From contig NC_018000.1 in the NCBI RefSeq assembly GCF_000265205.3, positions 3,038,001-3,102,000 on the forward strand: a stretch of DNA of 64,000 nt, read 5' to 3'. This DNA comes from Sinorhizobium fredii USDA 257 (lineage in GTDB: Bacteria > Pseudomonadota > Alphaproteobacteria > Rhizobiales > Rhizobiaceae). Numbering within the stretch: the stretch's first letter is position 1; each line of letters begins with the position of its first letter. Below, one piece after another: positions 1 through 8,830 of the stretch. The notes under the pieces are model-generated. The model made no database searches. It was given only the letters and a program-made list of their open reading frames with translations, and was not told the origin of the DNA. A program made the position numbers and the translations under genes.

Positions 1-1184
1 GTGTTTGCGAGGCCGTTTCCGGTCGCGTTGGTGTTTCCCGTTCCAAGCAAGGTCAGGTTTTCGACGGCTCCTACGACTTTAGCGCTGGCGACGAGGCTGA
101 AGGAAATTGAAGATCTGACAGTGTCGCTCCCGCTGCCGCCCTGGGCGGCTTCATCGATCACATCGCCGGTTTCATTCACGACATAGGTATCGTTGCCGCT
201 GCCACCGTTCATCGTGTCGGCGCCGAGGCCGCCATCGATATAGTCATTACCAGCCTCGGCCCGGAAAGAGTTGTTCCCTGCGTTGCCGGTCAGCTTATCG
301 GCGAACTTCGTGGAGTGAATCGCCTCGATGTTCACAAATTTATCGGTCTTTCCGAAGCCGTCGATGGCTACGCCGGTGGCAAGATTGACTGTGACACCCA
401 GCGATCCACCAACATCCGCATCGCGATGAAAGCGGATCACATCGAAGCCTCCCCGGCCGTCGATATAGTCTCTTCCCCCAAAGCCCATGAATTGCTCATC
501 CGTGCTCGAGCCGCGGATAGTGTCCGCGAACTGTGTTCCAGCGAACGACTCGACACTCGTAAACGTCTCGGCATTGCCGTAGGGGTCGGTTACCGTCCCC
601 GCTGCTGCGTCCAGAACGATGCCTTGGATTGCGGCCGGGTCATCGTGAGTGACGCGGAAATTCAGGTAGTCAGTGCCCGCCCCGCCATCATAGGTGTCTT
701 TGCCCTGTCCTCCGGACATCAAATCGTCGCCTGCTCCTCCGGAGAAAGTGTCGTTGCCGCCCCAACCGAACATGTCATCGTGGCCGGCGGAACCAACAAG
801 CGTATCGTCGCGATTCATCAGCCATTGTTCGAGCCTGCCCGGATCATAAACTTCGGCTGCGTTTTCAAAGGCGACAAGGGATAGATTGAGGCCCTCCAGC
901 CGCTGGACCAGCGTCGTCCCGTCGTTCAGCAGCAGGTCGATCCGGGCAATCGTGCCGCCCGTTGCGCCATCTGAACCGAAGGCGAAACCAGTTCCAACGA
1001 TTTTGAGCTTGAGGCCGTTGTCGAGCTGAAAGGTGATCGTGGTCGAGCTCGGTGTTCCAATCCGCGTCGCTGTCTCCAGATTTACTAAATCTCTGAGCGG
1101 CGGATTGTAATCGAAACCATCAATAGGTGGCGTGTAATCCATCGGATACTTGCCGCCTGGAAAGAAATACGTCTGTTTTGCCAT
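1..1184 (-). CDS. RTX-type (hemolysin-type) calcium-binding repeat protein, C-terminus cut by window edge
   Basis: The reverse strand is open from an ATG at 1184 (preceded by GAGGTG) to position 1 with no stop, so at least 394 residues of a longer protein are present. Around residues 125-175 there are Gly/Asp nonapeptide repeats such as GGNDTFSGGAGDD and GGQGKDTYDGG, with further copies (GGSGNDTYVV, GNDYIDGGLGADTMNGG) near residues 300-340. These are the classic RTX calcium-binding beta-roll signature of type I secreted proteins. No catalytic domain is visible in the part seen. The first ~110 residues resemble N-terminal regions of rhizobial RTX proteins and lack a Sec signal peptide, as expected for type I export. 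The LuxR-type gene lies upstream on the same strand. Enzymatic activity cannot be assigned. Confidence 0.85.
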   Translation of the reverse strand, partial: MAKQTYFFPGGKYPMDYTPPIDGFDYNPPLRDLVNLETATRIGTPSSTTITFQLDNGLKLKIVGTGFAFGSDGATGGTIARIDLLLNDGTTLVQRLEGLNLSLVAFENAAEVYDPGRLEQWLMNRDDTLVGSAGHDDMFGWGGNDTFSGGAGDDLMSGGQGKDTYDGGAGTDYLNFRVTHDDPAAIQGIVLDAAAGTVTDPYGNAETFTSVESFAGTQFADTIRGSSTDEQFMGFGGRDYIDGRGGFDVIRFHRDADVGGSLGVTVNLATGVAIDGFGKTDKFVNIEAIHSTKFADKLTGNAGNNSFRAEAGNDYIDGGLGADTMNGGSGNDTYVVNETGDVIDEAAQGGSGSDTVRSSISFSLVASAKVVGAVENLTLLGTGNTNATGNGLAN

Positions 1185-1292
1185 GGCCACCTCGACTACA
1201 TGGGACGGAGTCAATACAGATTAAACTACCGTGCCCGGGAATGATTAGGTTGTGGGTTGTAGGACTATGAGAATGCGCTGGGGGTAACAACT

Positions 1293-1302
1293 CCCATATG
1301 GG
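1293..1302. promoter_or_regulatory. palindrome CCCATATGGG, candidate operator
   Basis: This is a perfect 10-bp palindrome in the 187-bp gap between the LuxR-type gene and the RTX gene, about 110 bp before the RTX start. A LuxR-type dimer could bind here. The assignment rests on symmetry and position only. Confidence 0.3.
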
Positions 1303-1371
1303 GGCGAGGGAGAGCCCTTGGCAATGAAATGGGCACTATATTTCGCTCGCACCGCTGCGAAGCCGTTCCGA

Positions 1372-2532
1372 CTATTGCAGCCTTGAGAGAAGCAGCATCA
1401 ACTGTCCTTGCCTCGAAGTCCCTGTCTTCTGGAGGATGGACTTCAATCTGGTTCTCGCAGTCTCTACCGTGATACCGAGCTGCTCCGCAGCATCGGCGAC
1501 CGACTCGCCATTAACCAGCCGTCGGCAAAACATAATCTCCGAAGGGGTCAACGTGAATATTGCGCTGAGCGTTGAGAGATCGGCTGTGTCCGGGATCGCA
1601 GGGTTGAGCTCGGTCACAAGCACCAGTATGAGCTGGCGAGGCGGAAGTAGCGATATGTTGGTTCTCGCCGGCTCAGCCGGAGGGAGTGCCGCCATTGTTA
1701 TCTGCCACGCTCCAGCGGATGTCCGAAAGGATATGCGCTCCCCGTCTGTGGGAATTCCTTGCGAAAGTTTGGCCAGGACTGAGCCGAAGCGGGCGTCCGC
1801 ATCCGTGTTCGCTATGAAACAGCGGTCGCTTCGAACAATCAGCGCCTGCCCCGACGAGACGATTTGCAGTGCCATCTGGTTTGCTTCGCGAACCAGACGG
1901 TCGCCCTCGACTACGAACGCCGCACATCGATTGCGCTCCACAAGTGCGGCTGCGGCCATAGTCTGCTCAACGCCCGTTCGCATGAGACGAGCGAGGCTGA
2001 TAGACCGTTCCAGGTTCCCGCGCACTCTTGTCAGGACTTCAACCGCGGCTTTGCCGTAAGTTTCGGACAGCGAGAGTGGGAAGTTCATGATGAACTGGAT
2101 GGTCTCTCCGCGGTCGCCGAGGATCTTCATGCCCGCCCCAGCCTCGACGTCTTTCTGCGGGCGCAGCCAGTCGTTGTAGAATTCGGTGTCGGCAAAGGTT
2201 CGCGCCGGGAAAACCTCCTCGGAAAGGGCAGTGATCCCGCTTCTGGCCCCAGACCAATAGGGTATCCAAGGGTTGATATATGCGAAGTGATCACTGAAGG
2301 ATTTGGCGAAAGCGGGATCGATGTTCCGCACCGCCAGGAAATTGAGCCGGCTCTCGGCGAAATTCATATTCCAAAGGCCGCCGAAGGAACCCGGAAATGC
2401 GTGACTGAGAACGCCAGGCACTTCGTCCCATGAACCGGCTCCAAACGCGGCCGCGTCGATCGAGGCAGCAAGGTCCGCGCTGATGGCTGCTACATGCTTC
2501 TCGCTGTAAGTACCGACGCGACTTTGCCCCAT
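1372..2532 (-). CDS. LuxR-type helix-turn-helix transcriptional regulator
   Basis: This 386-residue regulator ends in a GerE/LuxR-type DNA-binding domain (residues ~325-385): it reads LTPSEIMFCRRLVNGESVADAA and continues with EQLGITVETARTRLKSILQK, the usual four-helix pattern. The N-terminal ~300 residues have no recognisable autoinducer-binding or receiver motif. The reading frame is open further upstream to 2616, but the Arg/Gly-rich extension there looks non-coding. I therefore prefer the ATG at 2532, which follows a GTGGGG purine run. The RTX gene lies directly downstream on the same strand, so it is the obvious candidate target, though this is inferred. The ligand is unknown. Confidence 0.75.
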   Translation of the reverse strand: MGQSRVGTYSEKHVAAISADLAASIDAAAFGAGSWDEVPGVLSHAFPGSFGGLWNMNFAESRLNFLAVRNIDPAFAKSFSDHFAYINPWIPYWSGARSGITALSEEVFPARTFADTEFYNDWLRPQKDVEAGAGMKILGDRGETIQFIMNFPLSLSETYGKAAVEVLTRVRGNLERSISLARLMRTGVEQTMAAAALVERNRCAAFVVEGDRLVREANQMALQIVSSGQALIVRSDRCFIANTDADARFGSVLAKLSQGIPTDGERISFRTSAGAWQITMAALPPAEPARTNISLLPPRQLILVLVTELNPAIPDTADLSTLSAIFTLTPSEIMFCRRLVNGESVADAAEQLGITVETARTRLKSILQKTGTSRQGQLMLLLSRLQ

Positions 2533-3067
2533 ACCCCACAGCCGCCCCCGCGGCCGCCCCCGAATAAGTACGGGACCTTCCCCATGTCGATCCCGCAGCA
2601 AAGATAGCGTGTACAACTGCCCTTGGGAACAGCCTGGGTTTCATTAGTAAGACCGTATGTCCGCCTCCTTGACTGATGTTGCTTGTCCGGCGCGGCATGT
2701 CCAGGGTTGCTCGGGTTGCCAGACCCGAGAAACGTGGCACTCATGCAAACGCCCGGTGCTACCGGTGAGAAAGCTCGCGAGTTTCGTCGGCATTCCAATA
2801 CGGTGGACCATGCGTCTATTGGCATCGCACGCCGCAACTCGCTGTTTGCTGGCAGTTGAGGGAGAGCAGAAATCTGGGCGGTCCTCGCGTCTCTTCTTCA
2901 AATAGCCCGGCTCAACGGATTTGATCAATTGATCCCTATACTTGGGTGGTTGACGTCCTTGAAAAGATCGTATCCAAGCAGGTGAAAAGCCATGAGCTTG
3001 ACCAGCTTTTGGCCTGGAATTGGAAAAAGCAACGAGAGGCGGAGGGGAAACTCTTGTCGAGAGCAGC
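2533..3067. other. intergenic region, no gene recognised
   Basis: About 530 bp lie between two divergent genes. Short frames exist on both strands, but none shows a recognisable motif, a convincing ribosome-binding site or a domain. It probably holds the two promoters plus decayed sequence. Confidence 0.4.
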
Positions 3068-3676
3068 GTGAAACGGCCCCGACCCGCACCGATAATGTCA
3101 CTTGACGAGCTGGAGGTCTGGTTCGACACGGCCAAGCCAGCACCGCATTGCGGGGGTGTATCGATGTTGAACGGCTTTCTGACGGCGCTGGCCGCCGGGC
3201 CGGCCTTCCTGCTGCCCAATGACTGGATGTGGCATGTTATCGGCGAACACGAGCAGCGAGCATTCATCGGCAACAAAATACAGGCTGTCATCGATACAAT
3301 CGTTGATCACTACAACCTGGTAGCCCACCAGCTCACCAGACCTGGTGCTTATGCGCCGATCTACATGCGTACGGATGACGAGGAGGTTCTCGCTGCCGAT
3401 TGGGCGGATGGGTTCTTCGGCGCGATGAACCTCAGCCTTGAGCAATGGGCACCGCTGTTTGCGGATAAGAAAGCCGGCGAGCCGCTCCTGGCCATCTTGC
3501 CGCAAACCACCGATCCGCAACTGGCTGAGATCATTACGTCGATTTACCCGACGCCACCGGACGCCCAACCGCTGTTTAAAGAAGCCTGGCGAGCGTTACC
3601 CAAAGCCGTCGAGGCCATCTACGCCTATAGCAAGCCCTTGCGCTTCAACCCCGCCGCACCTGCAAGCCAAGCTTAG
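3068..3676 (+). CDS. UPF0149 (YecA/YgfB-like) family protein
   Basis: The predicted product has about 202 residues. It carries the family pattern MSLDELEVWFD near the N-terminus, then GGVSMLNGFLTALAAGPAF and WADGFFGAM, matching UPF0149/YecA-like proteins in rhizobia. It lacks the C-terminal SEC-C zinc-binding tail that some YecA proteins have. The function of the family is not established. The start is uncertain: GTG at 3068 has GAGAG upstream, the frame is open to a TTG at 3020, and an internal ATG at 3095 begins the conserved part. It stands alone between a regulator and toxin-antitoxin debris. Confidence 0.7.
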   Translation: MKRPRPAPIMSLDELEVWFDTAKPAPHCGGVSMLNGFLTALAAGPAFLLPNDWMWHVIGEHEQRAFIGNKIQAVIDTIVDHYNLVAHQLTRPGAYAPIYMRTDDEEVLAADWADGFFGAMNLSLEQWAPLFADKKAGEPLLAILPQTTDPQLAEIITSIYPTPPDAQPLFKEAWRALPKAVEAIYAYSKPLRFNPAAPASQA

Positions 3677-3824
3677 TAGTTATCATCTGGCGCGAGTGGA
3701 TGCATGAGGTGGCGAACCAACCGAGCAGAACTATTGTGTACCCCCATAACCGGACGCGAGCAGCGTCTCCTTGATCGGCAACCGCTTGAATCGATCGCGG
3801 ATTCCTCCTTCCATCGCGCTTGAA

Positions 3825-4154
3825 TTACGGAGAATCCCGTATATTCCGCAAAAAAAGTTTGTCCGCGTGTTGCTCGAGGTAGAGCCCCGGTTCGCTGAGC
3901 TTGGCGCGATCAGCATCGGACTCGAGATCGAGGTAGATCGATGGACGCCGCTCAGCGATAGCGAGTGCAAGCGTCGTTTTTCCTACCTGCCGTGGGCCGA
4001 TAAGCGCGAGGGCGGGGTTTGTATCGACGAGTTCTGTCAGCGTGGTGGTAATATGGCGCTCAATTATCCTTACATTTATGGAGTTTGATTCCAGAATTGC
4101 TAGGTTCAAATGCTTTGTCGCCGGTGCATGGCGTGAAATTGCATCGAGTCTCAC
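3825..4154 (-). pseudogene. truncated AAA ATPase of the DUF4143-associated family
   Basis: The fragment contains the N-terminal nucleotide-binding part typical of DUF4143-associated ATPases: IIERHITTTLTELV, then the Walker A motif GPRQVGKTT and the following YLDLESDADRAKLSEPGLYL. Intact relatives are around 380-420 residues and continue with an LDEVQ Walker B and the DUF4143 domain. Here the frame stops about 45 residues after Walker A. No clear continuation was found in the neighbouring frames, so this is a remnant rather than a single frameshift. No good start codon is evident. Confidence 0.65.
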
Positions 4155-4165
4155 GGCATAATATA

Positions 4166-4612
4166 TTAGGGGATCACTTGAGCCGGGGATTTCACTTTGA
4201 TCCCGAAAGGACGAAAGTGTTTCAGGTTGGACGTGATGACCGTCAGCTGGTGAAAGCTGGCGGTTCCCGCGATCATGGCATCGGACGCTCCGGGATTGTG
4301 ACCGGCTGCAATGGCCCGGGCTTCCAACTTGCCGCCTTCGCGTGCAACGTCCGCGTCAACAGGCAGAATCCTGTCACTGTAACCGGCGATCAACCCTTGC
4401 AAGAATAGTTCGATCCCTGCCGCCTTGGCCTTCGCGCCCTTAGCTTCCAGAAGCCGCACGCCCTTTTCAATTTCGTGGACGGTAACGGCTGACAGGTAGA
4501 CCCCGCTAAGCTGCTCCTTCTCTTCCAGCCAGTCCGAAAATCCAGGCGTGGCCGTGGCCTTGGAGGGCGAAAACATGGAAATTGCGTTCGTATCGAGAAG
4601 GTAGCCGGTCAC
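4166..4612 (-). CDS. vapC: PIN-domain toxin (VapC family)
   Basis: This 148-residue protein opens with MTGYLLDTNAISMF, containing the first conserved PIN-domain Asp. It has a conserved Glu in TVHEIEKGV and the distal acidic residues in GHNPGASDAMIAGTA, the usual order for a metal-dependent ribonuclease toxin. It overlaps the stop of the upstream antitoxin gene by four bases (ATGA), which fits translational coupling of a type II module. The family cleaves tRNA or rRNA; the target here cannot be read from the sequence. Confidence 0.85.
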   Translation of the reverse strand: MTGYLLDTNAISMFSPSKATATPGFSDWLEEKEQLSGVYLSAVTVHEIEKGVRLLEAKGAKAKAAGIELFLQGLIAGYSDRILPVDADVAREGGKLEARAIAAGHNPGASDAMIAGTASFHQLTVITSNLKHFRPFGIKVKSPAQVIP

Positions 4613-4878
4613 AGATCGACCTTACGCGAGGGAGCGGGATTTCGGGCGAAAACAGCATCGTCAAGATCGATGTCGGCCGGGAACGATGTTAGGTAATGGA
4701 CTAGGCTAGGGCGCTCTTTATGAAGCGCCTTCTTTGCCGCTTCCGCGGCTCCAACAGAGACGAGGACTGCAGCTGCCCGGCCGTGGCGAGTGATCGTGAC
4801 AAACTCACCAGCGGCAGCTTGATCCACGATATTCGAGAAACCAGCTTTGGCGTCCTTCAGGCTGATGGTTGACATCAT
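4609..4878 (-). CDS. Phd/YefM-family antitoxin
   Basis: This 89-residue protein has the Phd/YefM N-terminal fold signature: STISLKDAKAGFSNIVDQA followed by GEFVTITRHGRAAAVLVS. That region binds operator DNA, and the acidic C-terminus normally wraps the toxin. The gene sits immediately before the PIN-domain toxin with a four-base overlap, so the pair should be autoregulated from the promoter upstream of 4878. Two adjacent ATG codons are possible starts. Confidence 0.85.
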   Translation of the reverse strand: MMSTISLKDAKAGFSNIVDQAAAGEFVTITRHGRAAAVLVSVGAAEAAKKALHKERPSLVHYLTSFPADIDLDDAVFARNPAPSRKVDL

Positions 4879-5346
4879 GGCCTCCTAAGAGTGGTCATAT
4901 GTGACCCTTTTAGACGCTGCGGCCGGTGAAATCAAGGGCAAACTGGTGCGGATCAATCCCCATTGAGGACACTAAGCGTAATCTCTGCCCCAGCATTGTT
5001 ATCATATGAACAAACTTCGCGTCTGCTATCTCGGTCGCGACTACTCCGCTGCACTCGAGGCGGCATGCAGTTCGCCCGAGGGCCGGTGACAAGGCTTTCG
5101 AGGCGTTCAGCCCTGGTTGAAGTTTGGCGATGCGCGCTTTCCGCCTCAGCGATCGCCGTCTCGATTAAGGTGCAACTAGCCGAGGTCGAGCGCGCTGGTA
5201 ACTCGTCGCACGACGTTGAATTCCTCTGGTGACGAAAGCCGCGGCGATCCTTCGCTCCATCGGCGAAGAGGGACGGCCCAGTCCTCCGGAGTGTTCCAAA
5301 TACTCGCAACTCGAACGACGACCACCGACAGTTCCTCACCGGTTTC
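4879..5346. other. intergenic region, nothing recognised
   Basis: This ~470-bp stretch between the antitoxin gene and the IS630 insertion holds only short overlapping frames without family resemblance. Before the IS630 insertion it was contiguous with the end of the nucleotidyltransferase gene at 6520. Confidence 0.4.
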
Positions 5347-5348
5347 TA

Positions 5349-6520
5349 GTCACCTGGAACTAAAATTCACTACATTGTATGCTTGGCCTCTTCATTGGAG
5401 GTTGAGGCATGGCAAATGCGACTGGCCGACCAACGGCCCCATTGGTTTTGAGTGAGGCGGAGCGGGAATATCTGGAGCGACAGGTGCGCAAGCATCGCGT
5501 TGCACGCTCCATGTCGGAGCGGTGCCGGATCATTCTTCGCTGTGGCGAGGGAGTTCCGAGCAAGGTCGTTGCGGGCGAGCTCGGCGTGCATGAACATACG
5601 GTTGGCAAATGGCGACGGCGCTTCCTTAAAGACCGGCTCGATGGTCTGCTCGACGAAGTTCGCCCTGGTCGGCCCCGGACAATCGACGACGATCAGATTG
5701 CGGCTGTGATCGAGCGCACGCTGCGTTCAACGCCAAGCGATGCGACCCATTGGTCGATCCGATCGATGGCAGGGGCCACAGGCTTTTCGCACACGACGAT
5801 CCGCCGAATATGGAACGCTTTCGGCCTGCAGCCGCATCGCACAGAGACGTTCAAGCTTTCCAGCGATCCTTTGTTCGTCGATAAGGTCCGCGACATCGTC
5901 GGTCTTTATCTGTCACCTCCCAATCGGGCGCTGGTTCTCAGCGTGGACGAGAAGAGCCAAATCCAGGCCCTCGACCGCGAGCAGCCAGTGCTGCCGATGA
6001 TGCCTGGCGTGCCGGAACGGCGCACGCATTCTTATGTCCGACACGGCACAACCACGTTGTTTGCCGCTCTGGACGTCGCCTCCGGCTTTGTCATCGGCAA
6101 ATGCTACAAGCGGCACCGTGCCACCGAATTCCTGGATTTCCTGAAGCAGATCGATGCGAGCGTACCGTCCGATTTGGACGTTCATATCGTGATGGACAAC
6201 TATGCGACCCACAAAACTGCATCGATCAAAAACTGGCTGATGCGACGGCCGCGCTACCACGTCCACTTCACCCCGACCTCGGCGTCATGGATCAATCAGG
6301 TCGAACGCTGGTTTGCGGAACTGACCCGCAAGCAGCTCCGTCGCGGCGTCCATACTTCGACAATGCAGCTCGAAGCCGACATCCGAAGCTTCATCGAACG
6401 CCACAACGAGAACCCGAAGCCTTACAGGTGGACGAAATCCGCAGACGACATCCTGGCCTCCGTCAAACGTTTCTGCCAGAAAGTCCGGGGCTTATGACAC
6501 GAATTTCGGATTCAGGTGAC
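5349..6520 (+). mobile_element. IS630-family insertion sequence, complete with termini
   Basis: The 1,172-bp element is bounded by imperfect 20-22-bp inverted repeats: the left end reads GTCACCTGGAACTAAAATTC and the right end is the inverse, ending in CAGGTGAC. It is flanked on both sides by TA (5347-5348 and 6521-6522), the target dinucleotide that IS630/Tc1-mariner elements duplicate. It carries one full transposase gene. On the right it abuts the last codon of a reverse-strand nucleotidyltransferase gene. The upstream flank begins with a base that restores the same TAG stop, so insertion left that protein unchanged. Confidence 0.9.
5409..6497 (+). CDS. IS630-family transposase
   Basis: The 362-residue transposase has an N-terminal helix-turn-helix region ([23 protein letters not shown], residues ~48-70) and a DDE catalytic domain. 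The acidic residues are in [25 protein letters not shown] and [13 protein letters not shown], in the order and spacing of the IS630 family. The length matches intact members and no frameshift is present, so it is probably functional. It is the only gene in the element. Confidence 0.95.
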   Translation: MANATGRPTAPLVLSEAEREYLERQVRKHRVARSMSERCRIILRCGEGVPSKVVAGELGVHEHTVGKWRRRFLKDRLDGLLDEVRPGRPRTIDDDQIAAVIERTLRSTPSDATHWSIRSMAGATGFSHTTIRRIWNAFGLQPHRTETFKLSSDPLFVDKVRDIVGLYLSPPNRALVLSVDEKSQIQALDREQPVLPMMPGVPERRTHSYVRHGTTTLFAALDVASGFVIGKCYKRHRATEFLDFLKQIDASVPSDLDVHIVMDNYATHKTASIKNWLMRRPRYHVHFTPTSASWINQVERWFAELTRKQLRRGVHTSTMQLEADIRSFIERHNENPKPYRWTKSADDILASVKRFCQKVRGL

Positions 6521-7326
6521 TAGCTCCAATCAGCAGGTGTTTCGGGAAGATCTGGGACTACTTCATGCTCTGTCGTAGACCTTCGGTATTCGATGCCATC
6601 GGTGGAAAGGTCGTAAACTTCGACTGGGACGCCGTGGGCATTCAGGGCAAGGATTCCGACTAAGTCCGGAGGGGCGTTACGCACGTAGCTTTCCGCGCGA
6701 TCAAGGGTCCTGACAAGTTCGTCCCTTATGATCTCGGCCGTCCAGTCTTCTGGCAGCCCGCGTACAGTCGTATACTCGTCTGCTCTTACGGAAAGACCTC
6801 GCCTGCGAATTTCGTCGATAGAGCGCAAAGGCGAGTAATTCGGCGGCTTGCCGGACGCGGCCATAACTAGAGGCCCGAGCCGACACATGTGAGCATCTAT
6901 CATCAGGAGATCGACGAAATCACGAGGCTTTGTCCGCGTCGAAGCGGCTAGAACCTTGTTTACAGCAAGATCCGCGCGATGGAGGCGTGCACCCCATTCT
7001 TCATCCCGAATCAGGGGAAAGAAGCGAGTGCGGGTTTCACTCATCCACTGTACGAGAGTTCTGTCCCCGCCACGCATCACAGTCGCTTCCACGCAGCCAT
7101 AGACATCGATGTCCTTCACTACCACGAAGCTATCCGCCTTCAGTGTTTCGATGTCTTTGTCTGCAGCCGATCCAATCTCTTCATCGGTGTCGTGGAAAAT
7201 ATCTATGTCATCCGAGATACGCGGCCAGTTTGCGTTCAGAACCAGACCGCCAGCGATGTAGCTTGTGTCGGATCTGTTCTTGGCTATGGACGCCATTATC
7301 TCCTGTTGGATTTGGGTGAGGGCCAT
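6520..7326 (-). CDS. AbiEii-like nucleotidyltransferase
   Basis: The 268-residue protein has the nucleotidyltransferase signature near the N-terminus: GGLVLNANWPRISDDIDIF, i.e. GG plus a D-x-D pair after an Arg-Ile-Ser, resembling AbiEii/MenA-type toxins that modify tRNA. Further conserved stretches are HRADLAVNKVLAASTRTKPRDFVD around residues 115-140. Its ATG directly follows the stop of the upstream 112-aa gene, so the two are co-translated. The TAG stop lies exactly on the IS630 insertion site, yet the pre-insertion sequence would also read TAG, so the product is intact. A toxin role is inferred from the family; the partner does not resemble the classical AbiEi antitoxin. Confidence 0.65.
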   Translation of the reverse strand: MALTQIQQEIMASIAKNRSDTSYIAGGLVLNANWPRISDDIDIFHDTDEEIGSAADKDIETLKADSFVVVKDIDVYGCVEATVMRGGDRTLVQWMSETRTRFFPLIRDEEWGARLHRADLAVNKVLAASTRTKPRDFVDLLMIDAHMCRLGPLVMAASGKPPNYSPLRSIDEIRRRGLSVRADEYTTVRGLPEDWTAEIIRDELVRTLDRAESYVRNAPPDLVGILALNAHGVPVEVYDLSTDGIEYRRSTTEHEVVPDLPETPADWS

Positions 7327-7665
7327 CTAGACAAGCTCTCCCAGTTCAGTCGCCATCTTACGACCCATAGAAAAAGCTCTTGCATCGCCGCGTTCCATCA
7401 ACGCGTTAGCTACGACGCGTGCTTTCCTCGTCAGATCGTCCAGCTTGCTGATGTCGATATTATCAAAGACCCGCAAGCCATACCTTTCAGTTGCGACCTG
7501 GATAAAGTCGGCCAGGCGCTTTTCGAGGCGATGTCTCTCGCGCAAGTCTGCTGCTTGATTCACGATCTCATCGCGCTTCGCCTTCGGAACGAGAACCTCC
7601 ACTCTCACGAGGTCTGCTGCTCCGCCGCTTTCTCGATATTTCTTGATCCGATCCTTAGCGGCCAT
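7327..7665 (-). CDS. small basic protein paired with the nucleotidyltransferase; possible antitoxin
   Basis: This 112-residue protein starts at ATG 7665 (a further ATG at 7683 is possible). The N-terminus, MAAKDRIKKYRESGGAADLVRV and the following EVLVPKAKRDEIVNQ, resembles a short ribbon-helix type DNA-binding segment. The remainder is predicted helical and charged. Its stop at 7327 touches the start of the nucleotidyltransferase gene, indicating a two-gene operon. Position and size fit an antitoxin or autorepressor, but there is no confident family match. Confidence 0.55.
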   Translation of the reverse strand: MAAKDRIKKYRESGGAADLVRVEVLVPKAKRDEIVNQAADLRERHRLEKRLADFIQVATERYGLRVFDNIDISKLDDLTRKARVVANALMERGDARAFSMGRKMATELGELV

Positions 7666-8052
7666 GTCTGCACTCCTATACACCCTAATCTAAGATATGG
7701 CGTATCCGGGATACGGGTCAAGGGGACGCAGAGAACGGTCTCAGACCGCGAAGTAAGCGCTGAATACACGCTGAGAGATTGTGACCGCAAACATTCCGCT
7801 CCTGTTATCCCCGATGGTGCCCGGATGCGGTCGATAGAAGCTAGCAATAATGCCCTTTTTGAAACTTAACGCGGGAGCCGCTTGCCCTGTTACATCCGCT
7901 CCGGCAGCCACAAGGAGGCTCTCTGCAGGTCATGCTTTGCCGCACCACCGGCAGCAAGCGGCTCGCATTTCCCAGAAACCTGCGACGTGGCGTTCCGCTG
8001 GGCGGAAAACCACGCGGTCCTTTCCTGCAGTTGCGAGATCTGCTGCCGCAGT
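7666..8052. other. intergenic region, decayed sequence
   Basis: Several short frames overlap here and none is convincing. A reverse-strand frame with a glutamine-rich stretch (LRQQISQLQERT) just outside the IS66 end may be a gene fragment, but I could not place it in a family. Confidence 0.35.
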
Positions 8053-8154
8053 GTACCCCTCCGGTGACGGCCGCCTTGCTGAGGTAGGCTGAAGGCTGCA
8101 AGTCCTAGGGCAAGCACTTCTCTATTCGGCGGTTGCCCTTGTCAGTAAAAGCCT

Positions 8155-8505
8155 ATGGCTCACGAAACTATTCAAGTTCACCCAGGTCCTGTTGACAAAG
8201 TTGCTCTGGGACATTCATCCTGGGTAATGGAGTTTGACAACGTTAGAAAACCTCTCTCAAACATTCCTGCCAATCGGTGTCCGTGCTGCCATTTCCGCAC
8301 GCTGCATGAACGGGGCGGGTATGAAATATGCGCGGTATGTTTCTGGGAAGATGACGGACAGGACGTCCACGATGCTGGCGACGTTCGAGGCGGTCCTAAT
8401 GGGACGCTGTCGCTCACGCAGGCACAATTCAATTTCCAGCAGTGGGGTGCTTCTGATCCGGCGGCGCGCGGGCACGTTCGGCCACCCACGGACGCTGAGC
8501 ATTGA
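8155..8505 (+). CDS. cysteine-rich CPCC-domain protein
   Basis: The product (116 residues from ATG 8155, or 92 from an in-frame ATG at 8227) contains the CPCC family signature: NRCPCCHFRTLHERGGYEIC, then AVCFWEDDGQDV and GGPNGTLSLTQAQFNF. The two cysteine pairs probably bind zinc. The family is widespread, small and functionally uncharacterised, and often occurs in accessory loci. There is no good ribosome-binding site before either start. It lies between inverted IS66-like ends, so it may be mobile cargo. Confidence 0.7.
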   Translation: MAHETIQVHPGPVDKVALGHSSWVMEFDNVRKPLSNIPANRCPCCHFRTLHERGGYEICAVCFWEDDGQDVHDAGDVRGGPNGTLSLTQAQFNFQQWGASDPAARGHVRPPTDAEH

Positions 8506-8566
8506 AAACACAGGGATTCCCTTTTGGGCCAATCTTTGATTCATAGCTGCTTTTGCGGAGGCGGCT

Positions 8567-8830
8567 TTGGCACGAGGCGATTTGAGTGATGCGGCATGGC
8601 GGATCATCGCGCCATTCTTACCAAGAGAACGCGGGCGCAAATCGCGCCCATCACTTGATAATCGCCGATTTCTTAGGATGCTCCACGTCCTGCGCGTCGG
8701 CTGCCCCTGGCGCGATATGCATGAGCGATATGGGAAATGGAAGTCGGTCTATGTGCGATTTCGGCGTTGGGCCGAGCAAGGTGTATGGGATGCCTTGCTC
8801 GAAACGCTCGCCATGAAGGCGGCGCGATAA
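8567..8830 (+). pseudogene. truncated IS5-family (IS427-like) transposase N-terminus
   Basis: The 87-residue frame from a TTG matches the first ORF of IS5/IS427-type transposases: MARGDLSDAAWRIIAPFLP, RRFLRMLHVLRVGCPWRDMH and YVRFRRWAEQGVWDALLETL. Intact versions continue with the D-S-T-x-V-R catalytic motif. Here the homology stops after LLETLA and is followed directly by IS66 transposase sequence on the other strand, so the 3' part was lost at that junction. Confidence 0.8.

Noticed and set aside
315..884. Long forward-strand frame opposite the RTX gene
   Set aside because: It is the antisense shadow of a clear RTX coding sequence; its protein has no recognisable domain.
3731..3970. Out-of-frame continuation of the truncated ATPase
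   Set aside because: The 3731-3970 reverse frame does not show the expected LDEVQ or DUF4143 motifs, so I treat the ATPase as truncated rather than frameshifted.
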